A stretch of DNA of 23,720 nucleotides, taken from assembly GCA_964478335.1 (NCBI GenBank), contig CAYZIC010000030.1, forward strand, positions 1 to 23,720. Direction: 5' to 3'. The notes under the pieces were generated by a model. It was not told the origin of the DNA and searched no databases. It was given only the letters and a program-made list of their open reading frames with translations. Shown piece after piece: positions 1 through 8,016 of the stretch (the first letter of the stretch is position 1; every line of letters begins with the position of its first letter). A program made the position numbers and the translations under genes. Origin of the DNA: CAYZIC01 sp964478335 (GTDB lineage: Bacteria; Verrucomicrobiota; Kiritimatiellia; RFP12; DVOR01).

Positions 1-344
1 AAGCCCACCATAAAGGTCTCATGAGCCCGCAAGAGATCAGAGAGCCTACCAGGGGAGAGTGTTGGCAAGAGCTCATAGGCACGCTGCGCATTGAGCACTT
101 CACGGATTTCATTGGAGGGGGCATCGACAGGCCGCCCAGCCACGACCGCAGCCGACTCGCCCAGGCTGAGTAAATTATCCGCCATCGCCAGTGATGCATG
201 GATTGTCTGCACGCGATTGGCCTTACGTAGGCGCTCGGCATCAGGCCCAGCAACCTGCATCGCATAGCGCACCACAGCCATGGCGATATCGGCCACGCAC
301 GAAACGGCGTAGTCACTGAGGGTAAACTGGGGGGCATCAATCAT
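1..344 (-). CDS. Fic family protein, N-terminal part (runs off the window)
   Basis: The minus-strand reading frame opens with ATG at 344 and stays open for 114 codons to the window edge. The first 114 residues match the N-terminal region of Fic (AMP-transferase type) proteins: LRKANRVQTIHASLAM, then a segment equivalent to the family's TLSLEQVxxVLxGK, then a PSNEIREVLNAQRAYELL stretch equivalent to the usual GPPxEIxEVxNAxxAYE, then LRAHETFM. The catalytic HxFx(D/E)GNGRxxR motif would lie beyond the window, so activity cannot be judged. The inhibitory helix motif (S/T)xxxE(G/N) reads SLAMAD here, so the key Glu is Ala. Family members transfer AMP or other nucleotide moieties to protein hydroxyls. 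The gene is separated from the GH20 operon by about 155 bp with no clear terminator. An imperfect AT-rich palindrome (366-379) lies just upstream. Confidence is good for the family, low for substrate. Confidence 0.8.
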   Translation of the reverse strand, partial: MIDAPQFTLSDYAVSCVADIAMAVVRYAMQVAGPDAERLRKANRVQTIHASLAMADNLLSLGESAAVVAGRPVDAPSNEIREVLNAQRAYELLPTLSPGRLSDLLRAHETFMVG

Positions 345-480
345 GGTGGTGTCTCAACGGCGATACTCTATATAAAGAGATTTTTAGCAGACCGCACTCC
401 GGAGGGAGGCGATCGACTGAGCTAGGGAATCCAGGGGGGGGTGTCGCTACAGCTGGGCGAGAGTATCCCCTACCCCAAAG

Positions 481-523
481 CCACGGCCTTGCGGAGCGCT
501 AACGAGCAACCACGGCCTTGCGG
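481..523. repeat. 14-bp direct repeat at the 3' end of the GH20 lipoprotein gene
   Basis: The 14-mer CCACGGCCTTGCGG occurs at 481-494 and again at 510-523, 29 bp apart. The second copy encodes the last residues of the GH20 lipoprotein; its stop codon (499-501) lies between the copies. This looks like a short tandem duplication or slippage scar at the gene end. Confidence 0.6.
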
Positions 524-1533
524 GCGGGGATGGTGCGTAGGGGGGCGAGGCGCTTGGCGGGAGTAGCCATTTCCTCTGTCCAGAGGTTAAATTGATAACC
601 GCGCTTAGCGAGCTGAACTTTGGCGGTGGGGTTAAAGGGTTGATCGAGGTAACAGTAAGAATAGGGACAGGAGATGTCTTGGTCTCGCGGTACGACATCG
701 TCATGCCAACACATGAGCGAAACGCCCGATTTGTCGAGGTCAATACCGGTGTGGCGGAGTTCGTCCCAGGCGATGACTTCGTGTCCACGGCGAGTAACGG
801 AAGCGAGGAGGGCATTGTAAAAGGCGCGCTGTGTGGCTGAGCTTTTGCAGAGGGGGCATTTGCTCCAAGCTTGTTTGGGGACTTCGTCGCAGCCGACGTG
901 GATGGGGCTGTGGGGAAAGATTTCGCAAAGCTCGCCGATGAGGGTGTCGAGCATTGGGAGCGTTTTGGGATTGCCAATGCAGATGACATCTTGACCACGA
1001 AACCAGAGCGCAGGGTCTTGATTGGTGGGACAAGCGAGCTCAGGGTAGGCAAACATCAAGGCAGCAGAATGTCCCGGGACATCGATCTCTGGTACGACGA
1101 GGATGTGACGTAGCTCGGCCTCTTTGCGGATGCGAATGAGGTCGGCTTTGGTGTAGTAGCCGCCATACTTTTTGAGGCCTTGTGGGGCGTGAATGGAGTC
1201 TTGCCAAAAGGTCGTAGCGCGCCAATTCCAAGGTTTGTCAGTCTTGTCTACGCGCCAGGCGCCCTTTTGGGTAAGTAGGGGGTAGTGGGTCGACTCAAAT
1301 CGCCATCCTGGCCCATCTGTGAGGTGGAGGTGGAGGCGATTGAGATCGAGCTTGACCATCTGGTCGAGGATGGTGATCACTTCGTCAACGGGGATGAAGT
1401 GCCTGGAAGTATCAATCATGAGCCCACGCCACGTGGCAGTCTGAGGCTCCGTGGGAGGAGGCGTGGTGCAAGCAGAGAGAGCCAAGAGGCTCAGGGTGCC
1501 AAGCACGCAGAGGGCGAAGTGGCGCATGGTCAT
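499..1533 (-). CDS. GH20 beta-N-acetylhexosaminidase-like lipoprotein, short C-terminus
   Basis: This is a 344-aa glycoside hydrolase family 20 protein, expected to remove terminal beta-linked GlcNAc or GalNAc. The N-terminus is a lipoprotein signal with lipobox LALSAC (lipidated Cys22), followed directly by the catalytic barrel with no separate GH20b domain. Barrel landmarks are RGLMIDTSRHF (~36-46), LNRLHLHLTDGPGWRFE (~64-80), GGYYTKADL and VVPEIDVPGHS (~124-156), and the catalytic Asp-Glu pair in HVGCDEVPK (D216/E217; the family usually has GGDE). NLWTE follows near residue 317. The protein ends about 27 residues later, whereas GH20 barrels usually carry a further conserved segment (PRLxAxAExxW). 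The C-terminus is therefore truncated or diverged, beside a short direct repeat. The start has AAGGA 8 nt upstream; an in-frame ATG two codons later is also possible. It lies 12 nt after the preceding GH20 gene and is surely cotranscribed. Lipidation would need Lgt, encoded nearby. Confidence 0.85.
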   Translation of the reverse strand: MTMRHFALCVLGTLSLLALSACTTPPPTEPQTATWRGLMIDTSRHFIPVDEVITILDQMVKLDLNRLHLHLTDGPGWRFESTHYPLLTQKGAWRVDKTDKPWNWRATTFWQDSIHAPQGLKKYGGYYTKADLIRIRKEAELRHILVVPEIDVPGHSAALMFAYPELACPTNQDPALWFRGQDVICIGNPKTLPMLDTLIGELCEIFPHSPIHVGCDEVPKQAWSKCPLCKSSATQRAFYNALLASVTRRGHEVIAWDELRHTGIDLDKSGVSLMCWHDDVVPRDQDISCPYSYCYLDQPFNPTAKVQLAKRGYQFNLWTEEMATPAKRLAPLRTIPARKAVVAR

Positions 1534-1545
1534 AGATCGATGTCC

Positions 1546-3444
1546 TTATTTGGCGCGATTGGCTGGATCGAGGAGAGCAATGGATGCAGCTAGGTCGGCA
1601 AGGTTGGCGCGGCGTTTCCAAAGGATGGTATGGTTGGCCTTGATACGGGACCACTGGCGGTCGGAGTCTTGTTTGAGCAAGACATCAATGGCGTAGACCA
1701 GGAGGTCGATTGTATGGGAGAGCTCCTCGACAAGCCAAGCACCGTCGGTGCAGGTGGGGGAAACGGTTTCGAGTAGCGGTTTAATGGACTGTGTGCATGC
1801 TTCCCTTGCTGTGCGGAGTTTCTTTTCATCCAGCGTGACACCCGTGGGGGTGATGAGCTGCTTAAAGAGCTCGCTAGCATTGCCCGTTTCAGCGCCGGCG
1901 ACCTTATAGATATTGCCGAGTTGGCAAATGATCTCGGCGAGGCTTTCGCCAGAGCATCCGAAGCAATGGTAGTCGATTTGGTGCACGGGAGCGCGAGGAT
2001 TCATATCGATACCCCAAGCGAGACCGGCGATATAGACGATTGCGGGGATGGCAATGGGGAAATTTTGCCAGTGTCCGGCATCGCCCCAGTCGGTGAGTAA
2101 AAGGCCAGAGGCATTATTGCGGTGAGCCGATTGTGCGGCGACATAGAGGTTACGGCGCATATTATCAGTGCGGCCAGCAAAGCTCCTCCATGAGGATGAT
2201 CCGGGGGCTACCCAAAAATTGAGTCCACTGTCAGCCAAGTGCGGGTTGGTCTCTTCAAAGCGATGCTCGCTCTCATAGCCCCAATTGACGGGGATGCAAT
2301 TCGCAGGGAGCTTGGGGAGGAGCTCTGGATGGTTGAGGATCATATCGGCCCAGAAGACCATGCGCTTGCCTTCTGCTTGGCAGGCATCATTCATGCGCAG
2401 GAGATAGTCGAGATAGAGTTGCGCCTTGGAGCTTTGGTCGGCAGCCTCCTTAGAGCGTCCCAATCCGATGTCAAAGGCCTCATCGCCGCCGATATTGAGC
2501 AGGCCTGCGGTATCGATTGGTGCGATTGCTTGCACGAGTCCACGCGTTAATTCTTGCACCTTAGGATCGGTTGAGCAAAGGCCAGTGGGGTCTTTTTGGA
2601 TGCCCCCCCATGGTAGCGGAGCGCCGCCCTCGGGCATCTCTGCATAGGGCAGGTAATCATCATGCTTGAGCCAGCGCTCGAAATGGCCTAGGGTATTGAT
2701 TGCTGGGGTAAAGGAGACGTGATGAGCTTGAGCATAGGCAGCAACCATGGCGAGCTCCTCCTTAGAATAGGCCGACGCATCGCCCCATGCAGTCGCATGG
2801 CCTGGGTAGGCAAAGGTATTCTCTAGGTAGAGCTCCAAATGGTTGAGCTTAAATTCCGCCATGATGTCAATGACCCGCTGGAGTGTCGCCACGGTATAGG
2901 TGCGGCCTCTGCTCATATCAAGCATGAGTCCACGCGTTGGCAAATCTGCCCAGTCGCAGACCTTACCTGTGGGGATCTCTTGGCCGATCTTTGCCAATCG
3001 GATAAATTGACGTAGGGTCGTTGCGCCGCGATAAACCCCCACATCAGTCAGAGCCGATACCACGATCTGCTTTGGGGTGATATCGATCCGATATCCTTCT
3101 GGCTCGGTAGGAAGCAGCTCGGGGTCGACAGGGGGAGGGAGTGGGGCAAAGGTCGTCTCTTGTGGAATCGTCACGGGCGACTTGCACTTATTGCGTAAGA
3201 GGCGTTTGAACCGTGGTGGCGGTGGTGGCGGTGGGATTGTCGTGAAGACGATCTGCCGAAAGCCCCCGACCGTTACCGAGCGCTCCGACTCGACGGGGAG
3301 GACATCCTCAAGCATCCTCAAAATCTCAGGGGCAGCCTGGTCGTCAACGACTGTAATCTGCAATTTGGTTTGCGAGGAGATCTTAAAGAGGCCTCCAGAA
3401 AAATCATAGGTGCGGGGTAAGGGGTATAGACAGGGTGCGTGCAT
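1546..3444 (-). CDS. GH20 beta-N-acetylhexosaminidase, two-domain, no signal peptide
   Basis: This 632-aa GH20 family protein starts with a GH20b-type domain (YPLPRTYDFSGGLF at 7-20; EGYRIDITPKQIVV and YRGATTLRQFI near 116-147) followed by the catalytic barrel (RGLMLDMSRGRTYT from 171; LNHLELYLENTFAYPG near 200-215; TPAINTLGHFERWLKH). The catalytic Asp-Glu pair is in NIGGDEAFDIG (D321/E322). A proline-rich insertion with seven consecutive prolines (71-77) interrupts the N-terminal domain to about residue 115. No signal peptide or lipobox is visible, so the enzyme may be cytoplasmic, complementing the lipoprotein GH20 encoded next; a non-classical route cannot be excluded. AGGAG lies 7 nt before the ATG. 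A TATAAT-like element (3457-3462) sits in the 33-bp gap after the kinase gene but has no convincing -35. Exact linkage specificity is unknown. Confidence 0.87.
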   Translation of the reverse strand: MHAPCLYPLPRTYDFSGGLFKISSQTKLQITVVDDQAAPEILRMLEDVLPVESERSVTVGGFRQIVFTTIPPPPPPPRFKRLLRNKCKSPVTIPQETTFAPLPPPVDPELLPTEPEGYRIDITPKQIVVSALTDVGVYRGATTLRQFIRLAKIGQEIPTGKVCDWADLPTRGLMLDMSRGRTYTVATLQRVIDIMAEFKLNHLELYLENTFAYPGHATAWGDASAYSKEELAMVAAYAQAHHVSFTPAINTLGHFERWLKHDDYLPYAEMPEGGAPLPWGGIQKDPTGLCSTDPKVQELTRGLVQAIAPIDTAGLLNIGGDEAFDIGLGRSKEAADQSSKAQLYLDYLLRMNDACQAEGKRMVFWADMILNHPELLPKLPANCIPVNWGYESEHRFEETNPHLADSGLNFWVAPGSSSWRSFAGRTDNMRRNLYVAAQSAHRNNASGLLLTDWGDAGHWQNFPIAIPAIVYIAGLAWGIDMNPRAPVHQIDYHCFGCSGESLAEIICQLGNIYKVAGAETGNASELFKQLITPTGVTLDEKKLRTAREACTQSIKPLLETVSPTCTDGAWLVEELSHTIDLLVYAIDVLLKQDSDRQWSRIKANHTILWKRRANLADLAASIALLDPANRAK

Positions 3445-3477
3445 TGGGTATCTCCTATTATATCCAAAATGGCTCGG

Positions 3478-5889
3478 CTACTGGGCGGATTCTTGTAAAA
3501 CAAAGGTTAGGTTTTCGGCGCGACGGGGGACGCGCTCTTTAAATTTATCACGAAGCTGTTGGGTGACCTCATCGACGGTCTTATTTTTTTGGTCGGAGAT
3601 ATAGGTTTTACAAAAGACAATCCCGGCCTCCATCAAATCATTACGCTGAGAGATGGTGAGCTTAACGCGATGGGATTCATTGAGGATATTATTGCGAATG
3701 ATCATAAAGATAAGCCCCTGACCCTTAGGAGAGGAGGTCAATTCGAGCCATGGCATCTCTTTGCCGCGCATGGTGATTGCGGTTTCACTGGCTGCGGTAA
3801 TCCCTTGGTTGCGGGCGAGATTGGCATTGAATTGCTCAATCAAAAACGCCTTAAGGGTTTTCATTGCGGCGACCTGTTTGCGAGGATAGGCAGCCAAAGC
3901 CTTGGCCTCCTCATGCTTAAAGGTCTTGACGCGCGCATTAAAGGTTTTGAGAGCGTCGTCAAACTTCATTGCGATGTAGTCGGTATGCATGGCGCGATAG
4001 GCCATATGCACGCGGTCCTTTTCGGACTGGATATCCTGTGCGATGCGCTCTGCCTCTTGGCGCTGGCGCTCAGCGTCAGCGAGTCTCTTGGCCTCAGCTT
4101 GACGCTGAGCGGTTTCCGTCAAGAGCACTTGGCGGGCTTTATTTGCGATCTTGGCAAAGTTGCGAGCTAAACGGATATTGCTCGTAAAGGTCTTTGTCTG
4201 GCCTTTAATCACAGGGTGTGTAGCGAGCGCTTTGAGACTCTTGGCGATCATGGTGCGCTCTTTGGGGAATTGCTCGAGCTCAGCTTCGCCAGCCTCAAAG
4301 GCGGCAGCCTTAGCATCGATTTGGTCGGCAGCTTGGGTCAACCACATAGCTCCGAGCTCGAGTTGATAAGCCGCAGCAAAGATTTTGTGGGCGCTTTGGA
4401 TGACCGGGGGCAGCGTCGTCTCCTTATCAGCGTCAATGAACGTCACCGTCTTGGGCAGGTCAACACCGAGCTGAAATTGTGGGAGGGAGGGTTTGGGTAA
4501 CTTGATTGCCTCCACCAGATCGACCGCAACGGCCGTCGTCGCCTCACGTACAATCGACGGGAACATCTCTTTGAGCGAGGTGGCATCGGTAGCGATTCGC
4601 GTAGCACGCTCCCTCATGCGCTCAGATTGATTGCGCATTGTCTTGGTAAATTGCGTCCGCTCGATCTGCAAGGGGCTCTCCTCGAGCACAGCCACAGCAG
4701 GCGGTTGTGCGGAGGCGGGGGGCTGTTTTTCTTGACTCATCACGACGGCAGCGACACCGCCACCGAGTAGGACAAAGAATGCCACAATGCCCGCGATGAC
4801 AAATCCGATGACGTTGCTTTTTTCCTCAGGCAATGTCGACTTGATCGTCTGATGGGGATTGTCTCCGAGGTTGAGCGGCAAGGTGATCTTACCCGACGGG
4901 CCCATGCCAACGTCTTTGTTGGTCTTGATGATAATACGCTTACCAAAAGCCTTCTTATCGGCCTTTTCCAGAGCTTTGACCAGCTCCTCAAAATTCGCAT
5001 AGCGCTTTTCAGGCTCTGGCTCGATCATCTTCATGTAGACTTCGACAAGTGCCTCATTGAGATTAGGGCAATAGGTGGTGATGGGTTTAGGGCGCTGGGT
5101 CAGGCGAGCTTTCATCACCTCGACAGCCGACTTGCCATCAAATGGCGGCACCCCAGCCAGCGCATGATACATCGTCACGCCCAAGCTATACATATCAGAG
5201 AGTGCCGACGATGGCTTGCGGCGCAAAATCTCTGGTGCGATATAATAGGGCGTACCCCAGACAGAATTGGTCCCTGGCTCTCCCGTAGAGGCGAGCGCAG
5301 CAATACCAAAGTCTGCGAGCTTAGCGTCGCCCTCTTCATTGATTAAGATATTTTCTGGCTTGACGTCACCATGGATCAGGTCATTCTTTGCAGCAGCAGC
5401 CAGCGCACTGGCCATCTGTTGTGAAAGCTTACTAATGATGTCAGGCTTGCAGCCTTTGCGCTCGATCAGCTTATCAAGCGAATCGCAATCAACCAGCTCC
5501 ATGACGATATAGGGTTGCTTGAGGTATTCACCAAAGGCATAGACCTGGACGATATTGGGATGGTTGAGCTTGGCGGCCGCTTGGGCCTCTTTTTTAAAGA
5601 CCTCGAGGAATGTGGGGTCTTTCTCGGCCTTTTCTTTGAGGATGAGCTTAATCGCGACCTTACGGTCGAGGGCCTCATCGAGAGCCTCATAGACCCCGCC
5701 CATGCCACCGGCACCGATTAGGCGCGTCAAGACATAGCCATCGAGCTTACCGCGCACAAAGATCTTTTCGCCACACGTAGGGCACGTCGTGGTCGACAAA
5801 GCGACCGCATCATCAGGCAATGCGGCCTGACAAAGTGGACAAATCAGTATGGGGTCGGCTTCAATTCCAGTAACATTTGAGGTGCTCAT
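3478..5889 (-). CDS. membrane-anchored Hanks-type Ser/Thr protein kinase with N-terminal zinc ribbon
   Basis: This 803-aa kinase has the following parts in order: zinc ribbon (C17, C20, C36, C39); kinase domain from about residue 51 with glycine loop GAGGMGG (59-65), VAIK lysine K81, alpha-C glutamate E101, catalytic loop HGDVKPEN (173-180, D175, N180), DFG 193-195 and APE 218-220; linker; a single membrane helix around 360-383; then about 420 residues expected outside the cytoplasm. The outer part is charged and helical, with a coiled-coil-like stretch rich in Ala, Glu, Arg and Gln. All catalytic residues are present, so activity is likely. The HRD arginine is Gly, making it a non-RD kinase. 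The architecture suggests sensing through the C-terminal region and phosphorylation in the cytoplasm. GGAGG lies 5 nt before the ATG. It heads an operon with two GH20 genes and diverges from lgt. Ligand and substrates are unknown. Confidence 0.93.
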   Translation of the reverse strand: MSTSNVTGIEADPILICPLCQAALPDDAVALSTTTCPTCGEKIFVRGKLDGYVLTRLIGAGGMGGVYEALDEALDRKVAIKLILKEKAEKDPTFLEVFKKEAQAAAKLNHPNIVQVYAFGEYLKQPYIVMELVDCDSLDKLIERKGCKPDIISKLSQQMASALAAAAKNDLIHGDVKPENILINEEGDAKLADFGIAALASTGEPGTNSVWGTPYYIAPEILRRKPSSALSDMYSLGVTMYHALAGVPPFDGKSAVEVMKARLTQRPKPITTYCPNLNEALVEVYMKMIEPEPEKRYANFEELVKALEKADKKAFGKRIIIKTNKDVGMGPSGKITLPLNLGDNPHQTIKSTLPEEKSNVIGFVIAGIVAFFVLLGGGVAAVVMSQEKQPPASAQPPAVAVLEESPLQIERTQFTKTMRNQSERMRERATRIATDATSLKEMFPSIVREATTAVAVDLVEAIKLPKPSLPQFQLGVDLPKTVTFIDADKETTLPPVIQSAHKIFAAAYQLELGAMWLTQAADQIDAKAAAFEAGEAELEQFPKERTMIAKSLKALATHPVIKGQTKTFTSNIRLARNFAKIANKARQVLLTETAQRQAEAKRLADAERQRQEAERIAQDIQSEKDRVHMAYRAMHTDYIAMKFDDALKTFNARVKTFKHEEAKALAAYPRKQVAAMKTLKAFLIEQFNANLARNQGITAASETAITMRGKEMPWLELTSSPKGQGLIFMIIRNNILNESHRVKLTISQRNDLMEAGIVFCKTYISDQKNKTVDEVTQQLRDKFKERVPRRAENLTFVLQESAQ

Positions 5890-5933
5890 AGGGCCTCCAT
5901 CTCACATTTTTATAGTTTTCTGCAAATTGGGAC

Positions 5934-5962
5934 TTGCTATCTAACAAGAAATACGCCATAAT
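5934..5962 (+). promoter_or_regulatory. predicted sigma70-type promoter of lgt
   Basis: The -35 TTGCTA (5934-5939) and -10 CATAAT (5957-5962) are separated by exactly 17 bp. The predicted start near 5969 gives a leader of about 50 nt before the lgt ATG at 6020. The -35 resembles the TTGCTT found at three other predicted promoters in the window. Confidence 0.65.
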
Positions 5963-6019
5963 GATGGCATATTCTTATTGATTTGTCCAGTCTAAAATGT
6001 TCCAATTAGAGATTTTACT

Positions 6020-6859
6020 ATGCACTCAGACCTATTTTCCCTCGGCCCCATCACAATTCACAGCTATGGGCTCTGTATGGCGATCGCCTTTTTGACAACC
6101 TACGCACTCGGTTGCTACTTGTACCGCCGCGAAAAGCGCGACACAGAGATCCTCAACAAGCTCCTTTTCATGATGATGTTTGGCGGTGTCATTGGGGCGC
6201 GCCTGCTCTACGTGATTCAAAATTGGAGCACGCAGTTTGCCAATGACCCACTCAACATTTTTAAGCTCTGGCAAGGTGGCCTCGTCTTTTACGGAGGATT
6301 CTTTGGGGCCGTCTTGATGTTGATCATTTATGCCAAATGGTTCGAGCGCGTTGCGATTCGCGATGTGAGTGATTTTGTGGTGACGCTCTTGCCCATTGGT
6401 CATGCGATTGGTCGAATCGGGTGTTTCTTTCACGGGTGCTGCTTTGGCGGTCAATGCCAGAGTCCGATTGGCGTAAGCTTCCCGCACGGCTCCCCAGCCT
6501 GGATCCAGCAAGTCAACCAAGGGCTCCTGCATCCCCAGGCATCCCAAGCACTCCCCGTCTACCCCACCCAACTGATCGAATCCGTGGGCAATGCGGTGAT
6601 CTTTCTCATACTCATCAGCCTCTTTCGCAAGACCCGGCCCTACCTCGGACTCCAAACAGGTCTCTATGCGATCTTATACAGCATCTTGCGATTTAGTGGC
6701 GAAATGTTTAGAGACGACCCTCGTGGCGACACGATTCTTGGGCTCTCCTTTAGTCAGGCGACCTCCTGCGGCCTCATCATCGTGGGGATCATCTTTGTGC
6801 TCAGCGCACTGATTTCGGGACAATCGGCCAAGCCAGTAGCGGCTGACCATTCACTTTAG
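6020..6859 (+). CDS. lgt: prolipoprotein diacylglyceryl transferase Lgt
   Basis: This 279-aa polytopic inner-membrane enzyme transfers diacylglycerol from phosphatidylglycerol to the lipobox cysteine of prelipoproteins. Recognition features are the N-terminal PITIHSYGLCMAIAF segment, GGVIGARLLYVI (~55-66), WQGGLVFYGGFFG (~84-96) and the Lgt signature HAIGRIGCFFHGCCFGG (128-144, R132). The C-terminal region has ILRFSGEMFRDD, holding the conserved Arg/Glu. Length matches the family. The residue aligned with E. coli His103 (GGMSFHGG) is Tyr92 here, a variant I recall from several non-proteobacterial Lgt proteins. The RBS is weak (AGAG upstream of ATG). This is the only plus-strand gene; its last 59 bp overlap the 3' end of the convergent gene at 6801. 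At least one lipoprotein substrate, the GH20 protein, is encoded in the window. Confidence 0.96.
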   Translation: MHSDLFSLGPITIHSYGLCMAIAFLTTYALGCYLYRREKRDTEILNKLLFMMMFGGVIGARLLYVIQNWSTQFANDPLNIFKLWQGGLVFYGGFFGAVLMLIIYAKWFERVAIRDVSDFVVTLLPIGHAIGRIGCFFHGCCFGGQCQSPIGVSFPHGSPAWIQQVNQGLLHPQASQALPVYPTQLIESVGNAVIFLILISLFRKTRPYLGLQTGLYAILYSILRFSGEMFRDDPRGDTILGLSFSQATSCGLIIVGIIFVLSALISGQSAKPVAADHSL

Positions 6860-8012
6860 GCACGCCCCACGCGTCCTGCTTTGCATCGACAACAATCGTC
6901 AGCTCAAAGGCATGCAATCCAGCCTCCATCGGGACCTCTCGCGATACCGGAGATGTCCGCATCGGTAGCGCATCCTCAAAGATTGGCAACTGCTGCAGCC
7001 GCCAATAGGCCCGCAAACCAGCAGGCAGCTCAAACGTCACCACGCCAGTTTTAGCAACGGCGATATGGCCAGAGATCACCCATCCACACAGATCTTTGCT
7101 CTGCTGCTTAAGCTTGGGTAGATCAAAAATCTTGATGGGGAGCTGTTTTTGGTAAAGGCGACGAGTAGGCAAGACTCCCGATAGATCGGGTACCCACTGG
7201 TGATACTTAATCCTGTCAAAGCGTTTCACCTCATAGAGAGGCGTTTGGGCGACTTGCGCCGGCAAGGGCTGATCACCCAGTGCTGGCAACTCCCGCAAAG
7301 CCACAGTAGGCAACACCATGGGATAGCCACTCCCCGTCAAGACAGGCAACAACGATGCACCACGATTTGATGCCGGGGGCAACGTGTCGACAATCGCAGC
7401 AAAAGTCGTGATCCAGCTCGCATCGGTGCAGGCAAAGTCACTCGTGTAGTTTGGGCGAAACATTCTCGGCCAAAAGAGCACCACATCACGTCCCGATTGC
7501 CCCCCCACAAAAGGATGGATAATCGACAGCTCATGACCAGCCACCCGTCGCCGAGCGAGCAGAGATAAATCTCCCACCGAGGCTTGAGCCCGCAGATAGA
7601 CACAGACTGGACGCCGCAGATTTGCACGAGGATTCTGACGAGCAGCCACGGGCGGTTGATTGAGGATGATCTGAGCCTCCGCCCGCAAAAAGCCCTCCCT
7701 CCACGACAATGCCTCGATCTCAATCACACGATAATCCGCCGCCCGAAGCAACGGCAACACTGCAGCCAAACTGCCACCTTTGTGTTGCGTCAAATGGCTA
7801 CCCACCTCTGTCAGCGACGAGAGCTTATCTAACCACACCGAGCCCGCAGGCAAGACTGGCTCATAGAGGACAATCATCGGCCGCATTCCCTGCACCGATC
7901 CACGTAAATTAAGCTCCGCTGGAACCTCCTCAAGCGAAGCCTCCTTGGCAAAGGCGAGCGATGCCAAGCACCATCCCACCACGACCAATCTCACGCACCA
8001 ATTGATCATCAT
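6801..8012 (-). CDS. exported protein of unknown function
   Basis: I do not recognise this protein. The start is placed at ATG 8012, 4 nt after the pgpA stop, because that gives an excellent signal peptide (MMINWCVRLVVVGW... with likely cleavage after ASLAFA). An ATG at 8009 is also possible, and an upstream ATG at 8036 would overlap pgpA and spoil the signal. The mature part (about 380 aa) has alternating hydrophobic stretches suggesting beta structure. The last ~90 residues (SGHIAVAKTGVVTFELPAG, then MEAGLHAFELTIVVD, then a Trp/Gly-rich end) faintly recall PA14-like sugar-binding modules with a PKDGxYTF and GxHxxxV pattern; this is only a resemblance. The middle has VVLFWPRMFRP and many Pro/Arg residues. 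It ends inside lgt on the opposite strand. Its place in the ligase-pgpA operon and its export signal suggest an envelope or secreted role. Confidence 0.75.
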   Translation of the reverse strand: MMINWCVRLVVVGWCLASLAFAKEASLEEVPAELNLRGSVQGMRPMIVLYEPVLPAGSVWLDKLSSLTEVGSHLTQHKGGSLAAVLPLLRAADYRVIEIEALSWREGFLRAEAQIILNQPPVAARQNPRANLRRPVCVYLRAQASVGDLSLLARRRVAGHELSIIHPFVGGQSGRDVVLFWPRMFRPNYTSDFACTDASWITTFAAIVDTLPPASNRGASLLPVLTGSGYPMVLPTVALRELPALGDQPLPAQVAQTPLYEVKRFDRIKYHQWVPDLSGVLPTRRLYQKQLPIKIFDLPKLKQQSKDLCGWVISGHIAVAKTGVVTFELPAGLRAYWRLQQLPIFEDALPMRTSPVSREVPMEAGLHAFELTIVVDAKQDAWGVPKVNGQPLLAWPIVPKSVR

Positions 8013-8016
8013 ATAC

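Noticed and set aside
592..1113. Plus-strand open frames inside the GH20 lipoprotein gene
   Set aside because: They lie antisense to a clearly conserved GH20 frame, lack recognisable domains or RBSs, and reflect low stop frequency opposite Ala/Gly-rich coding sequence.
3457..3462. Internal promoter TATAAT ahead of the first GH20 gene
   Set aside because: A perfect -10 but no -35 and no extended -10; probably chance in an AT-rich gap.
5901..5940. Promoter for the kinase operon
   Set aside because: A TATAAA-like element (5909-5914, minus strand) lacks a recognisable -35 at 16-18 bp, so I do not list it as a feature.
6275..6300. Lgt inactivation because the E. coli His103 position is Tyr
   Set aside because: From memory the same Tyr occurs in Lgt of several phyla, and the rest of the protein is intact, so it is more likely a lineage variant.
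6032..6655. A 207-codon minus-strand frame opposite lgt
   Set aside because: lgt is certain on the plus strand with a promoter; the antisense frame has no RBS or family features.
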